59,520 bases of DNA. Source: a virus. Shown one piece after another: positions 1 through 6,220 of this stretch. Under the pieces are notes generated by a model. That model saw only the letters and a program-made list of their open reading frames with translations. It ran no database searches and was not told the DNA's origin. Made by a program: the position numbers and the translations under genes. The stretch is taken from IMG/VR virus record IMGVR_UViG_3300030389_001291, positions 1 to 59,520 of that record. The stretch is one strand, 5' to 3'. Every line of letters starts with the position of its first letter. Within the stretch, counting starts at the first letter, position 1.

Positions 1-98
1 AAATCAGAATTTTAACCTTAACTGTCCTTGGAGGGACAATTTATTATGCAAAATAATCATAATAAAAAAACGGGGTCTCCAGTTTCTACTGTAGTTTC
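1..98. repeat. Terminal redundancy (left copy) marking a circular genome
   Basis: Bases 1-98 are identical to 59422-59519. The next base differs (t at 99, a at 59520). The overlap means the sequence closes into a circle of about 59,421 bp, as expected for a circularly permuted or assembled-to-completion phage genome. The cut point falls inside a hammerhead ribozyme and just before a gene, so it is an arbitrary assembly break and not a natural end. Confidence 0.9.
23..38 (+). promoter_or_regulatory. SD-in-loop hairpin (stem UGUCC/GGACA, loop UUGGAG)
   Basis: Bases 23-27 pair with 34-38 in five perfect pairs, leaving the loop TTGGAG, which is the Shine-Dalgarno of the gene at 46. The same loop with different, compensating stems precedes five other genes (1073, 55197, 55597, 56820, 57925). 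The covariation argues for an RNA structure under selection. Confidence 0.75.
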
Positions 99-828
99 TG
101 ATGAAACGAAACTTTGGTTAGAAAACTTAGAGACTAAATATGGTATTGGTGTTGGTAGACAACTTTTTTATGTCTTAGCAGACATTATTCAATCTGAAAA
201 AGATTTAGAAAAGTTGGTAGTCAAAGGATTACTTAAAGAGCATGAAAGCAAAGGGAAACTTTTGCAAGATATGGCTAATGAACTTGGATTAAATTCTAAT
301 TCTAAGCCAGTTATTAGTGCTAATGTTGTTGATGTTTTTACTAAAAAAACTAAACCAATAAACAAGACTATTAAGAAAGTCTTAAAGACTAATTCTGATA
401 TCAATACTAAAATGAAATCCGCTATGCAAGATTGCGTTAGTAAAAATCAATCGAATGAATTTGAGATTGATTGGACTAGCCTAGGCAAATATAGATATTC
501 TGATTTAGATATTTTAGGAATGTCATTGAAAGGATATTCTGTATTAAAAGAAGATAATCTTTTCTGTGGATTTAAAAGTGGTATGTTTGCTACTCTTCAC
601 AACCAAGCGTTGGCATTGTGGAGGGATGAGGAAAAGCAACCTACGATTAAAGAAATTGTTAGATTGCAACCACGATATACCAAGACTGGAGAACTTAGGA
701 ATTTGTGTATTCAGTCTATCGCCAAGAGATTATTTAAGGCTATTGTTCACTTTGGAACTGCGGAAGAGAAACAGTTGTTATTTGGAACTTCTGAAATCTA
801 TCCTAAGCCAAGGAAGAAAAAAGCCTAG
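46..828 (+). CDS. Unknown 260-aa protein, last large gene of the ribozyme operon
   Basis: I do not recognise this protein. It is hydrophilic and rich in Lys/Asn, with a charged central linker (about residues 85-140) between an N-terminal helical part and a C-terminal part ending in a basic PKPRKKKA tail. No membrane segment or enzyme motif is visible. The ATG at 46 is chosen over the upstream TTG at 28 because the TTG lies inside the ribosome-binding sequence CCTTGGAGG (26-34). That sequence sits in the loop of a hairpin (23-38). Upstream, across the circle junction, are a hammerhead ribozyme and the VWA gene, so it is probably cotranscribed with the MoxR/VWA genes. A terminator follows at 852-882. 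Confidence 0.85.
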   Translation: MQNNHNKKTGSPVSTVVSDETKLWLENLETKYGIGVGRQLFYVLADIIQSEKDLEKLVVKGLLKEHESKGKLLQDMANELGLNSNSKPVISANVVDVFTKKTKPINKTIKKVLKTNSDINTKMKSAMQDCVSKNQSNEFEIDWTSLGKYRYSDLDILGMSLKGYSVLKEDNLFCGFKSGMFATLHNQALALWRDEEKQPTIKEIVRLQPRYTKTGELRNLCIQSIAKRLFKAIVHFGTAEEKQLLFGTSEIYPKPRKKKA

Positions 829-838
829 AAAATAATAG

Positions 839-853
839 ACTGGTAAATATTTT
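839..853 (+). repeat. Dispersed ACTGGTAAATATTTT element
   Basis: This is one of about a dozen copies of an element whose full form is the palindrome ATTTAC(CA/TG)GTAAAT followed by ATTT. It lies right after the stop of the gene ending at 828 and just before a terminator hairpin. Confidence 0.6.
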
Positions 854-882
854 ATCATCTGATTCGGAGATGGTAATTTTTT
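852..882 (+). terminator. Rho-independent terminator
   Basis: TTATCATCT (852-860) pairs with AGATGGTAA (868-876), with one G-U pair and a 7-nt loop, and is followed by six T (877-882). It would end transcripts of the gene at 46-828. A second inverted repeat (TTAAGAGGG near 891-899 with CCCTCTTCTTAA near 928-939) lies just downstream. Confidence 0.7.
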
Positions 883-977
883 GAGCTGATTTAAGAGGGG
901 GGTTTTTTGGGGTATCTTATGCCCTTACCCTCTTCTTAAATTTGCAATAGGCGAAGTCTCACGAAGTCAATTTTTGC

Positions 978-1038
978 AAAACTGTATAGAAAATGCGTAT
1001 TTTCTACTGATGATTGCCAAAAGGCATGAAACAGTTTT
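978..1038 (+). ncRNA. Hammerhead ribozyme, type III (HH-B)
   Basis: Stem III is AAAACTGT (978-985) with ACAGTTTT (1031-1038). The cleavage site is after A986. Stem I is TAGAAAA (987-993) with TTTTCTA (1000-1006). The core CTGATGA is at 1007-1013, and stem II TGCC(AAAA)GGCA is flanked by a U-U mismatch. GAAA at 1028-1031 completes the core. All core residues of the family are present. It lies between the terminator of the previous gene and the start of the gene at 1073, in the same strand. The first pair of stem II (U-U instead of G-C) is a deviation shared with two other copies and may slow cleavage. Confidence 0.85.
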
Positions 1039-1050
1039 ATTAATTTTAAC

Positions 1051-1066
1051 TGCCCTTGGAGGGGTA
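1051..1066 (+). promoter_or_regulatory. SD-in-loop hairpin (stem UGCCC/GGGUA, loop UUGGAG)
   Basis: Bases 1051-1055 pair with 1062-1066 (one G-U), displaying TTGGAG (1056-1061), the Shine-Dalgarno of the gene at 1073. The stem differs from the other copies but stays complementary. Confidence 0.7.
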
Positions 1067-1072
1067 ATTATT

Positions 1073-1393
1073 ATGAAAAATGAAAAAGAATATGTTTATG
1101 ACATTGAGGAATATTCCCAAGATGTTAGGCATTATCAAATTACATCTAATGTAAAACTTACTTATGATGAAGTTAGGAACTCTTATCAAGAAAGTGATGC
1201 TTATAATAGAGTGAAAGTCTTTAGAGGTTTTAAAAATAGTTGTAATAATTTATCAAAACTTATTGACTGGTCTAATGATAGATTTACAAATCATCAAATA
1301 GACAAACAAATCAAAGTCTATGGTGTTTTTCAAGGCACAAAGTATGGCGATGATTGTCAAGTTGATATAACTGGAGAATTTGAAAATGACTAA
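1073..1393 (+). CDS. Unknown 106-aa protein after a hammerhead ribozyme
   Basis: A small, charged protein (MKNEKEYVYD start) of unknown function, with no membrane segment or known motif. Upstream in-frame codons run through the ribozyme, so the ATG at 1073, placed 7 nt after the SD-loop hairpin, is the supported start. Its end overlaps the next gene by 8 nt, suggesting translational coupling. Confidence 0.8.
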   Translation: MKNEKEYVYDIEEYSQDVRHYQITSNVKLTYDEVRNSYQESDAYNRVKVFRGFKNSCNNLSKLIDWSNDRFTNHQIDKQIKVYGVFQGTKYGDDCQVDITGEFEND

Positions 1394-1652
1394 TAGGGAA
1401 TTGTTAGAATTTACTTTGAAAGTAAACATAGGAACTTGCAACGAAATCTATACGAAGATTGATAGGCAACTAGAAGAGAAATCAGATATTGATATGGCTC
1501 TAGTTAAATATTTTAATACTTTGGTTTCGATTAATCACAAAGTGCAAGATGTTTTATACAAAGAAAGGGCGGATATGAATTTACCTTTTCCAAAACATCT
1601 TGGATTTACAAGTGATAATCAAATAATAGAAGTTGAAGTGCAAGATATATAA
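1386..1652 (+). CDS. Unknown 88-aa protein, last gene of the ribozyme operon
   Basis: The reading frame starts at the ATG at 1386 inside the end of the previous gene (TAA at 1391-1393), so it is likely translated by coupling and has no ribozyme of its own. The product is short, helical and of unknown function. A strong terminator follows 9 nt after the stop, closing the operon. Confidence 0.75.
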   Translation: MTNRELLEFTLKVNIGTCNEIYTKIDRQLEEKSDIDMALVKYFNTLVSINHKVQDVLYKERADMNLPFPKHLGFTSDNQIIEVEVQDI

Positions 1653-1660
1653 ATAAATTA

Positions 1661-1704
1661 AGGCGGGATGCTACTGTAAAAGGTGGTGTCCCGCCTTTTT
1701 TTTT
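1661..1704 (+). terminator. Strong Rho-independent terminator
   Basis: AGGCGGGA (1661-1668) pairs with TCCCGCCT (1689-1696) and is followed by a run of nine T. It ends the ribozyme operon before the origin region. Confidence 0.9.
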
Positions 1705-1752
1705 GGTCTAAAAAAAGAGAATATGGTGGAGCTATCGCAGGTGCTAATAAAA

Positions 1753-1770
1753 AATATTTACTGGTATATT
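1753..1770 (+). repeat. Dispersed element, variant (AATATTTACTGGTATATT)
   Basis: A variant copy of the ATTTACTGGTAAAT palindrome (TAAAT replaced by TATAT). A half copy (ATATTTACTGG) lies at 1842-1852. Both are in the intergenic origin region. Confidence 0.5.
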
Positions 1771-1861
1771 GTTTTTTCTGGTGTTGCGTGGTGTCAAATT
1801 TGAGGACATGAACACATGATTCAATATGCTATAAATTATATATATTTACTGGTTTTTTGGC

Positions 1862-1893
1862 TGTGGATAAGTCTGTGGAAAAGTTGTGTATAA
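1862..1893. other. Cluster of three DnaA boxes, candidate replication origin
   Basis: Read on the minus strand the 9-mers are TTATCCACA (1862-1870, a perfect DnaA box), TTTTCCACA (1874-1882, one mismatch) and TTATACACA (1885-1893, perfect under the TTATNCACA consensus). Starts are 12 and 11 bp apart, close to one helical turn, in the same orientation. The surrounding DNA is AT-rich, non-coding and flanked by terminators. The phage has a primase-helicase but no visible polymerase, which fits recruiting host DnaA and replisome here. An isolated DnaA-like 9-mer TTATCAACA also occurs at 5449. Confidence 0.65.
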
Positions 1894-1896
1894 CTC

Positions 1897-1925
1897 TTGC
1901 AATATGCTATCTTTTATATTATATT
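1897..1925 (+). promoter_or_regulatory. Sigma70-type promoter for a small RNA
   Basis: TTGCAA (1897-1902), a 17-nt spacer and TATATT (1920-1925). The only product before the terminator at 1984-2018 would be a non-coding RNA of roughly 85-90 nt. Confidence 0.5.
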
Positions 1926-1931
1926 GTGATT

Positions 1932-2018
1932 ACCAACATGAAATATAGAATGTAAGTTCATTTACTATATTACCTCCAAGGTAGGGAGGCAGTCGAAAAG
2001 ACTGCTTCCCTTTTTTTT
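1932..2018 (+). ncRNA. Predicted small RNA with anti-SD loop CUCCAA and terminator
   Basis: The 5' end is estimated 7 nt after the -10 box. The 3' end is a classic terminator: an 11-bp stem (1984-1994 with 2000-2010) and eight T. Just before it, TACC/GGTA (1971-1974, 1980-1983) forms a mini-hairpin exposing TCCAA. The stretch CCTCCAAGG (1973-1981) is the exact reverse complement of CCTTGGAGG, the ribosome-binding sequence of the ribozyme-led genes. It could repress or otherwise control those genes in trans by loop-loop contact followed by 9-bp pairing. The transcript is predicted, not shown. CCTCC alone also matches the 16S rRNA tail, so only the CAAGG extension is specific. Confidence 0.55.
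1984..2018 (+). terminator. Rho-independent terminator of the small RNA
   Basis: GGGAGGCAGTC (1984-1994) pairs with GACTGCTTCCC (2000-2010) with a single G-U, loop GAAAA, then T8 (2011-2018). Confidence 0.9.
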
Positions 2019-2090
2019 GTCTTTAAGTGATAGTCTAGTGATAGTTGTCCTTATAGTTGCAAACTACACACCTGTCAGTTCCATCAAAAA

Positions 2091-2166
2091 AATTTACTGG
2101 TAAATATTTTTTTTTAGCTAGAACCTTCTAGCTCCTTCGGTAAAACAATAGACTGGTAAATATTTA
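2091..2166. repeat. Two dispersed elements flanking a perfect 8-bp inverted repeat
   Basis: AATTTACTGGTAAATATT lies at 2091-2108 and GACTGGTAAATATTTA at 2151-2166. Between them AGCTAGAA-cc-TTCTAGCT (2116-2133) is a perfect 8-bp inverted repeat without a T tract, so not a terminator in either direction. The arrangement resembles an operator or initiator cluster beside the origin. Confidence 0.5.
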
Positions 2167-2227
2167 TATAAAATCCTACGGCTGTGTTGTACAACCTGTG
2201 GTGCAAATAATACAGCAGTAGGGTAAA

Positions 2228-2243
2228 TGTTCCATGTAGAACA
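2228..2243. promoter_or_regulatory. Palindromic operator-like site TGTTC-N6-GAACA
   Basis: A perfect 5+5 palindrome (2228-2232, 2239-2243) immediately upstream of the -35 box at 2252. It is a plausible binding site for a dimeric regulator of the promoter before the gene at 2289, perhaps the ribbon-helix-helix protein encoded there. Confidence 0.45.
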
Positions 2244-2251
2244 ATATGTAT

Positions 2252-2280
2252 TTCACTTTGATAGCATTTTGCATTATAAT
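2252..2280 (+). promoter_or_regulatory. Promoter giving a near-leaderless message
   Basis: TTCACT (2252-2257), a 17-nt spacer and a perfect TATAAT (2275-2280). The ATG of the next gene is at 2289, so transcription would begin within a few bases of the start codon. No Shine-Dalgarno is visible. Confidence 0.6.
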
Positions 2281-2288
2281 AGTAGCTT

Positions 2289-2603
2289 ATGTATGCGGTA
2301 ATAAGACACACATATCACTTAGATATACCCGAGCCAAGTAATGTTCACTCAACTAAATCTAGTGCTAAATGGCGACATTTCGTATGGATATTTGAGACTG
2401 AACTAAACGCTCTTGCTTTTGCCATATCTCTTTTAGATGACCCTTTGATTATGTCTAACGAATGGTTAATCGAAAGTGCTATCAAGCAATTAGAAGAAAA
2501 TAGGTATTATCAAGTAGGTAGGGAAAGTGTTGCTATTGCAGAAGTGCAAGACAGTCCGCAGATAATTTATAAGGATGATAACCATGAAAAGTCTATTCAT
2601 TAG
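2289..2603 (+). CDS. Unknown 104-aa protein
   Basis: A small protein of unknown function with a Trp-rich stretch (KWRHFVWIFETE near residue 27). It starts 8 nt after a TATAAT box and lacks a ribosome-binding site, so the message is probably leaderless. It overlaps the following regulator gene by 20 nt, so the two likely form one unit, possibly an early or regulatory pair next to the origin. Confidence 0.75.
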   Translation: MYAVIRHTYHLDIPEPSNVHSTKSSAKWRHFVWIFETELNALAFAISLLDDPLIMSNEWLIESAIKQLEENRYYQVGRESVAIAEVQDSPQIIYKDDNHEKSIH

Positions 2604-2847
2604 ATGTTCAGAAGAAACCTATGAATTGGCACATTCTCTAGCTAAGAAAGAAAGTCGCTCACTCAACAAACAAATTATTCATATGATACATAGTTTGGCA
2701 GATGAAAAAGGACTTAGTGTAGAAGAAGATACTGCTGAACAAGAGGGTAAAGCTATATTTAGCGGAACTATCAATAGCGATAACTACGATACTAAACTTG
2801 GTTTGCGAGGGATTGCTGAAACAAGGAAACAGGATTTTTCTGATTAA
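2584..2847 (+). CDS. Ribbon-helix-helix (Arc/MetJ-type) DNA-binding protein
   Basis: 87 aa. The N-terminus reads as an Arc-type fold: a short strand (KSLFIRCSEETYELAHS), then two helices with SLNKQIIHMIHSLADEKG, typical of dimeric ribbon-helix-helix repressors. The tail is acidic and polar. The ATG at 2584 is preferred because AAGGA (2571-2575) sits 8 nt upstream; an in-frame ATG at 2575 is the alternative. It could bind the palindromes around 2091-2243. Its end overlaps the convergent gene on the other strand by 56 nt. Confidence 0.7.
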   Translation: MKSLFIRCSEETYELAHSLAKKESRSLNKQIIHMIHSLADEKGLSVEEDTAEQEGKAIFSGTINSDNYDTKLGLRGIAETRKQDFSD

Positions 2848-3310
2848 GATACCAGTATGTTAGTAGTGCATTAGAACATTCTTGCATTACTAACTCCTTG
2901 GTTTTGTTAATTTTAGTAGGATTATCTACCATTATTCGCCAAAAAATCTTCTCTCTCTCATGCCCACACTCACTCACTATTCTTTTTTGAACTCTCGATA
3001 ACATAACCGCCCTTGGCAAAGGCTTAAAAAAACTATGACTGGTAAATATTTCTTTCCCATCTCCAGAACTGTGTGGAAAAACTCCGCTTTTTGATATTAA
3101 TTCCAAGTAGCGATTACATACATTATGTTGTTGTGCTGTTAGTTTGTTATCTAAATAAGATTTATCTATGATGTGTTGGTCGAACACGATTGCTCTTCCA
3201 ACCTTGCTTTTACCAATTCTAGTTATTGCAACTTGGTTTCGTAGATGTAAATAAGGACTGCCTAAATCATTAATCTGTAATGTTTCAGAACTCCCAGTCA
3301 AAGTTATCAT
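2792..3310 (-). CDS. Unknown protein downstream of the primase-helicase
   Basis: About 172 aa from the ATG at 3310; an in-frame ATG at 3340 would add 10 residues and overlap the helicase gene further. I do not recognise the family. The C-terminal half is helical and charged (for example EREKIFWRIMVDNP). It is translated by coupling from the helicase gene, which it overlaps, and is probably a replication accessory factor by context only. A copy of the dispersed ACTGGTAAATATTT element lies inside it at 3037-3052. Confidence 0.7.
   Translation of the reverse strand: MITLTGSSETLQINDLGSPYLHLRNQVAITRIGKSKVGRAIVFDQHIIDKSYLDNKLTAQQHNVCNRYLELISKSGVFPHSSGDGKEIFTSHSFFKPLPRAVMLSRVQKRIVSECGHEREKIFWRIMVDNPTKINKTKELVMQECSNALLTYWYLNQKNPVSLFQQSLANQV
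3037..3052 (+). repeat. Dispersed ACTGGTAAATATTT element inside a gene
   Basis: GACTGGTAAATATTTC lies within the coding sequence on the opposite strand. An intragenic copy fits a DNA-binding or replication role better than a terminator. Confidence 0.45.
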
Positions 3311-5054
3311 CAACTTCTTCAATTTCTGCGTATCTCCCATTTACTGGATTAAAGGACATATTAACACTTCCTAACTTACCTTGCCAACCCCATCTAGCTT
3401 TCCAGTTATGTATCTCAACTCCCTCTTCTCCTCTATAAACAGTCAATCCAGTATCAGCTTTACTAAACCAAGCATAAGATTTAGCTACATCAACACCAGT
3501 ACAAACATTCTTTTTGCCATCCCTAATGAAAGGCTTTGTAGGATGTGCGACAAAGAACACCAATACATCATGTTGCTTTGCGAATAACTGCACTTTTGTT
3601 AGCATTTCGCTGACCATATCAGTTTCTAACCCAGTATGTTCAGTATGTATAAAGTTAAATGGGTCTATGACTAATACTCTTATGCCATATCTCATAACTG
3701 CACTTGCTCCCTTTTCTAAGATAGCTTCTATTGTTGGCAACCCGCCATCTTGATAGTCTTGAAATAGTATGTGTTCTCTTATCCAAGTCTCCGCAAAGTC
3801 TTTCTCTTCTTGGGTCATTCTTATATTAGTACCCTCAAAGAATGGCTTACCTACAAGGATTTGAGACAACTGAACTGCATGAAGCTGAACTGGTTTTTCA
3901 AAAGAACAGAAACAAGTTTTCCACCCGTTGTTCCTTGCAACATTAACCACTAATTGGTCTATGAAAGCTGACTTACCATCCCCCGCATGACCAGTACACA
4001 CAACTAAATTGCCTGTAGATAAAGTAAATATCTCATCAACACTTGCATATCCTGTAGATACACCGCTTGGCATACCTTTATCATATAAACTTTGAAACTC
4101 ATCTGCATAATGGTCTAGGTTATTTAAACCATGTAAAGGTATTGGCTCGGCATTTAGCACGACATCTCTTAGCTTTTCTGCTCCATGTTTTAATAGAACA
4201 TCATTAGCATCTTTACAATCTAGGTTATCTACTCTATAACATCTAGCTTTATTTAATCTTCTAGCTAATTCATCTGCTAGTATGTTTCCGTTTTCATCTG
4301 CATCTGTACAAAGAATAATCCTTTCAACATTCTCAAACTTATCCCTATCATTCCATACATACTTAAATCTACCATCTTCGCTTGGGTCTATCTTGTTATC
4401 AGTAATCTTGTTTGGAGCTCCATTGGGAACAGAATAGCAATCTACATTCATCACACCCTCAAAAGCTGTTTTGATAGCTAGTGTGTCCATTTCTCCCTCG
4501 GTTATGATGATTGTGCTTTTTAATGTTGGCAATTTGCTATCATAAACCTGTTGACCCCACAACTTTTGAGCGTTCCCATCCCACCAAAAACTCTTGCTTC
4601 CATTTGCACTTCTATACTTAACTGCTTCTACCTCTCCATCGCTAACGAAGGAAAAACCTATGACTGGTTTATATTTTTTTTCCGTCAGGATGCACCCTGC
4701 TGTCTCCGAGGCTGTAATACTTATACCTCTTTCCTGCAACCAATCACTAGCTTTACCATTAGATATATTTTCTGGAACTTCTACTGGTTTTTTTACTTCT
4801 TGTTTTACTACTTTCATTTTAAAATCCTCTCTCCTTGAAACTAAACCATTGATACCGCAATGATGACAATGATATATAACCTTATCAGCTTCTATGTTTA
4901 CTGATAAAGGCTTGTCTTGTTTGTTTTTACTTCTTTGGTTTTGGCATACATGACAAGATATTTTATGTTGACCAAGTTTCATACCGCTTGTCCTTGGCTG
5001 ATTATTTACATGACTTAAAAAATCTCTTTTATCCATTTCACTATTGACATACAT
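3285..5054 (-). CDS. Bifunctional DNA primase-helicase (T7 gp4 type)
   Basis: 589 aa. Domains in order: an N-terminal zinc ribbon (C34xxC37 ... C63xxC66), a TOPRIM primase core with EGEMD (186-190) and DAD (251-253), and a RecA/DnaB-type hexameric helicase with Walker A GHAGDGKS (355-362), Walker B VLVIDPFNF (about 460) and the FFVAHP motif (about 495). It would prime and unwind at the fork. A good ribosome-binding site (AGGAGG on the minus strand) precedes the ATG at 5054. With no phage polymerase visible, it presumably works with the host polymerase. Confidence 0.93.
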   Translation of the reverse strand: MYVNSEMDKRDFLSHVNNQPRTSGMKLGQHKISCHVCQNQRSKNKQDKPLSVNIEADKVIYHCHHCGINGLVSRREDFKMKVVKQEVKKPVEVPENISNGKASDWLQERGISITASETAGCILTEKKYKPVIGFSFVSDGEVEAVKYRSANGSKSFWWDGNAQKLWGQQVYDSKLPTLKSTIIITEGEMDTLAIKTAFEGVMNVDCYSVPNGAPNKITDNKIDPSEDGRFKYVWNDRDKFENVERIILCTDADENGNILADELARRLNKARCYRVDNLDCKDANDVLLKHGAEKLRDVVLNAEPIPLHGLNNLDHYADEFQSLYDKGMPSGVSTGYASVDEIFTLSTGNLVVCTGHAGDGKSAFIDQLVVNVARNNGWKTCFCSFEKPVQLHAVQLSQILVGKPFFEGTNIRMTQEEKDFAETWIREHILFQDYQDGGLPTIEAILEKGASAVMRYGIRVLVIDPFNFIHTEHTGLETDMVSEMLTKVQLFAKQHDVLVFFVAHPTKPFIRDGKKNVCTGVDVAKSYAWFSKADTGLTVYRGEEGVEIHNWKARWGWQGKLGSVNMSFNPVNGRYAEIEEVDDNFDWEF

Positions 5055-5059
5055 CTCTT

Positions 5060-5137
5060 ACCTCCTATAGTATGTATATACTTACTATGTAGTAGATACT
5101 ACTTAATATTAAAATATAGTAAGTATCTACCTACTAT
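5060..5137. promoter_or_regulatory. Direct/inverted repeats upstream of the helicase gene
   Basis: The gap between the two leftward genes contains TATACTTACTATGTAGTAG-like repeats and ATAGTAAGTATCTACCTACTAT (5116-5137, given here as two joined halves). The latter matches ATAGTAAGTAAATACCTTCTA upstream of the terminase gene (from 53702) at most positions, suggesting a shared operator or promoter element. Confidence 0.45.
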
Positions 5138-5420
5138 ATATACCAAAATACTCATCAACCATATCGCAGACATCTTCTGCAAGTCTTTTCTTAGATAGTA
5201 TTGGATAAGTATTTAACTCCTTTATTGCATTGAAAATGCCATCAGAATTGATGTCATTACGCTTACACAAATTGGAAAAATCATCAGACATAAAGTATAA
5301 TAAGGCTTCACTAGAAATTTTTGGATGCTTACTAGCTACATCTCTTACTGCTTGTTTGACTACTAAACCATCTAAAGTTTTTTGGTCTGTATCTGAATTT
5401 ATGTAGTCAGTCTGTTGCAT
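5127..5420 (-). CDS. Unknown 97-aa protein, first gene of the primase operon
   Basis: A short acidic protein of unknown function. The promoter -10 box ends 7 nt before its ATG and no ribosome-binding site is present, so it is probably read from a leaderless transcript. It heads the leftward replication operon and may be an early regulatory or initiator factor by position only. Confidence 0.75.
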   Translation of the reverse strand: MQQTDYINSDTDQKTLDGLVVKQAVRDVASKHPKISSEALLYFMSDDFSNLCKRNDINSDGIFNAIKELNTYPILSKKRLAEDVCDMVDEYFGIYSR

Positions 5421-5426
5421 AAAAAT

Positions 5427-5455
5427 ATATTACAATAAACTCTTGACATTATCAA
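5427..5455 (-). promoter_or_regulatory. Leftward sigma70-type promoter of the primase operon
   Basis: On the minus strand, TTGATA (5455-5450), a 17-nt spacer and TAATAT (5432-5427). Transcription would begin at or just before the ATG at 5420, giving a leaderless message. Confidence 0.6.
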
Positions 5456-5538
5456 CACATCATCTACACTTATATATGACATCAACTGAATACAAGTTCA
5501 AACAACTTTATTTATAGTGATGAATTTGTAGATGTCAA

Positions 5539-5685
5539 TGCAAAGTATAGGGATAACTTGGAATGTATTACGCCAAGGGTTCGTTGATAATACACGCTTT
5601 GCACAGTAAGGTTAGCGGAAAAGTGGATAGCTATTAAAGTATAAATCCAGTTTGAGAAAAACGCTCATATGAACAACGCCTTACT
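5539..5685 (+). ncRNA. Structured leader RNA with nested stems and a likely pseudoknot
   Basis: Domain 1: TGCAAAG (5539-5545) pairs with CTTTGCA (5597-5603). Inside it, TGTATTA (5564-5570) pairs with TAATACA (5588-5594). CTTGG (5557-5561) can pair with CCAAG in the hairpin loop (5573-5577), giving a pseudoknot. Domain 2: AGTAAGG (5605-5611) pairs with CCTTACT (5679-5685), enclosing AGCG/CGCT (5614-5617, 5662-5665) and TGGAT/ATCCA (5624-5628, 5645-5649). A terminator follows at 5762-5805, just before the first gene of the rightward operon. It could be a riboswitch-like attenuator, a ribozyme or a stable small RNA; I cannot assign a known class. Confidence 0.55.
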
Positions 5686-5761
5686 AGACTGATTTTTCCT
5701 CATGTGCGAGGGTGTTTCAATGTCGATAAATAACAAAACACAGCATTGCGGGTCAGCTTTT

Positions 5762-5805
5762 TGCTAGTTTTACAATTCCCAAACCAAAAAAAACTAGCAT
5801 TTTTT
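5762..5805 (+). terminator. Intrinsic terminator/attenuator before the recombination operon
   Basis: TGCTAGTTTT (5762-5771) pairs perfectly with AAAACTAGCA (5790-5799), followed by six T. It ends 10 nt before the ATG at 5816, so readthrough must be regulated or partial for the operon to be expressed from an upstream promoter. Confidence 0.85.
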
Positions 5806-5815
5806 AGGAAAGCAT

Positions 5816-5977
5816 ATGACAACATTAGATGAAAAAGAAATACTTCTACTACAAATCTTGTTAGACAAAATCACACCACAACAGTTAGCACATATAAGTA
5901 GTATGCTTAATGTAGATGCTAACTACATAAAAGGCTTATCAGCTAAATTGAATTTTTTACCAAAAGGAGGACAATAA
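5816..5977 (+). CDS. Small unknown protein (53 aa)
   Basis: It reads MTTLDEKEIL... and ends ...LPKGGQ. Two short amphipathic helices, no known motif. AGGAA lies 7 nt upstream of the ATG. Its stop codon abuts the next start (TAA then ATG) and its last codons supply the next gene's ribosome-binding site (AAAGGAGG). First gene after the attenuator. Confidence 0.65.
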   Translation: MTTLDEKEILLLQILLDKITPQQLAHISSMLNVDANYIKGLSAKLNFLPKGGQ

Positions 5978-6220
5978 ATGCAATTTAAAATAGAAGATGG
6001 CATACCTGTACCAAAAGGAGTAGGAAAGCCTAGAAAGTATGATTTACCTTTGGAGGACATGAACAAGGGTCAGACTATAAAAGTCCCTCTAGCGAAGTCT
6101 AAGATAGCTTCTGAGGTAAAGATAATTAGAAACTACTGTTTAAGGTTTACACACAAAAACCCTAGTTATAAATTTACTGTTAGGCAATTAGAAGATGGAG
6201 TAGGTATATGGAGATTGTAA
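5978..6220 (+). CDS. Small conserved phage protein (DUF7303-like)
   Basis: 80 aa. The pattern (IEDGIPVPKGVGKPRKYD, then a basic C-terminal half ending VRQLEDGVGIWRL) resembles a short family common in marine phages near recombination genes, by memory of the family pattern. Function unknown; the basic character suggests nucleic-acid contact. Strong AAAGGAGG ribosome-binding site. Confidence 0.75.
   Translation: MQFKIEDGIPVPKGVGKPRKYDLPLEDMNKGQTIKVPLAKSKIASEVKIIRNYCLRFTHKNPSYKFTVRQLEDGVGIWRL

Noticed and set aside
28-45. TTG start at 28 for the first gene
   Set aside because: It lies inside the Shine-Dalgarno hairpin; the ATG at 46 has proper spacing.
1861-2018. Protein-coding gene in the origin gap
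   Set aside because: No open frame with a start and a ribosome site; stops are frequent, and terminators flank the area.
5539-5603. Twister or pistol ribozyme in the pseudoknotted leader
   Set aside because: The nested stem plus loop pseudoknot is reminiscent, but I could not match the conserved nucleotides of either class by eye, so it is left unclassified.
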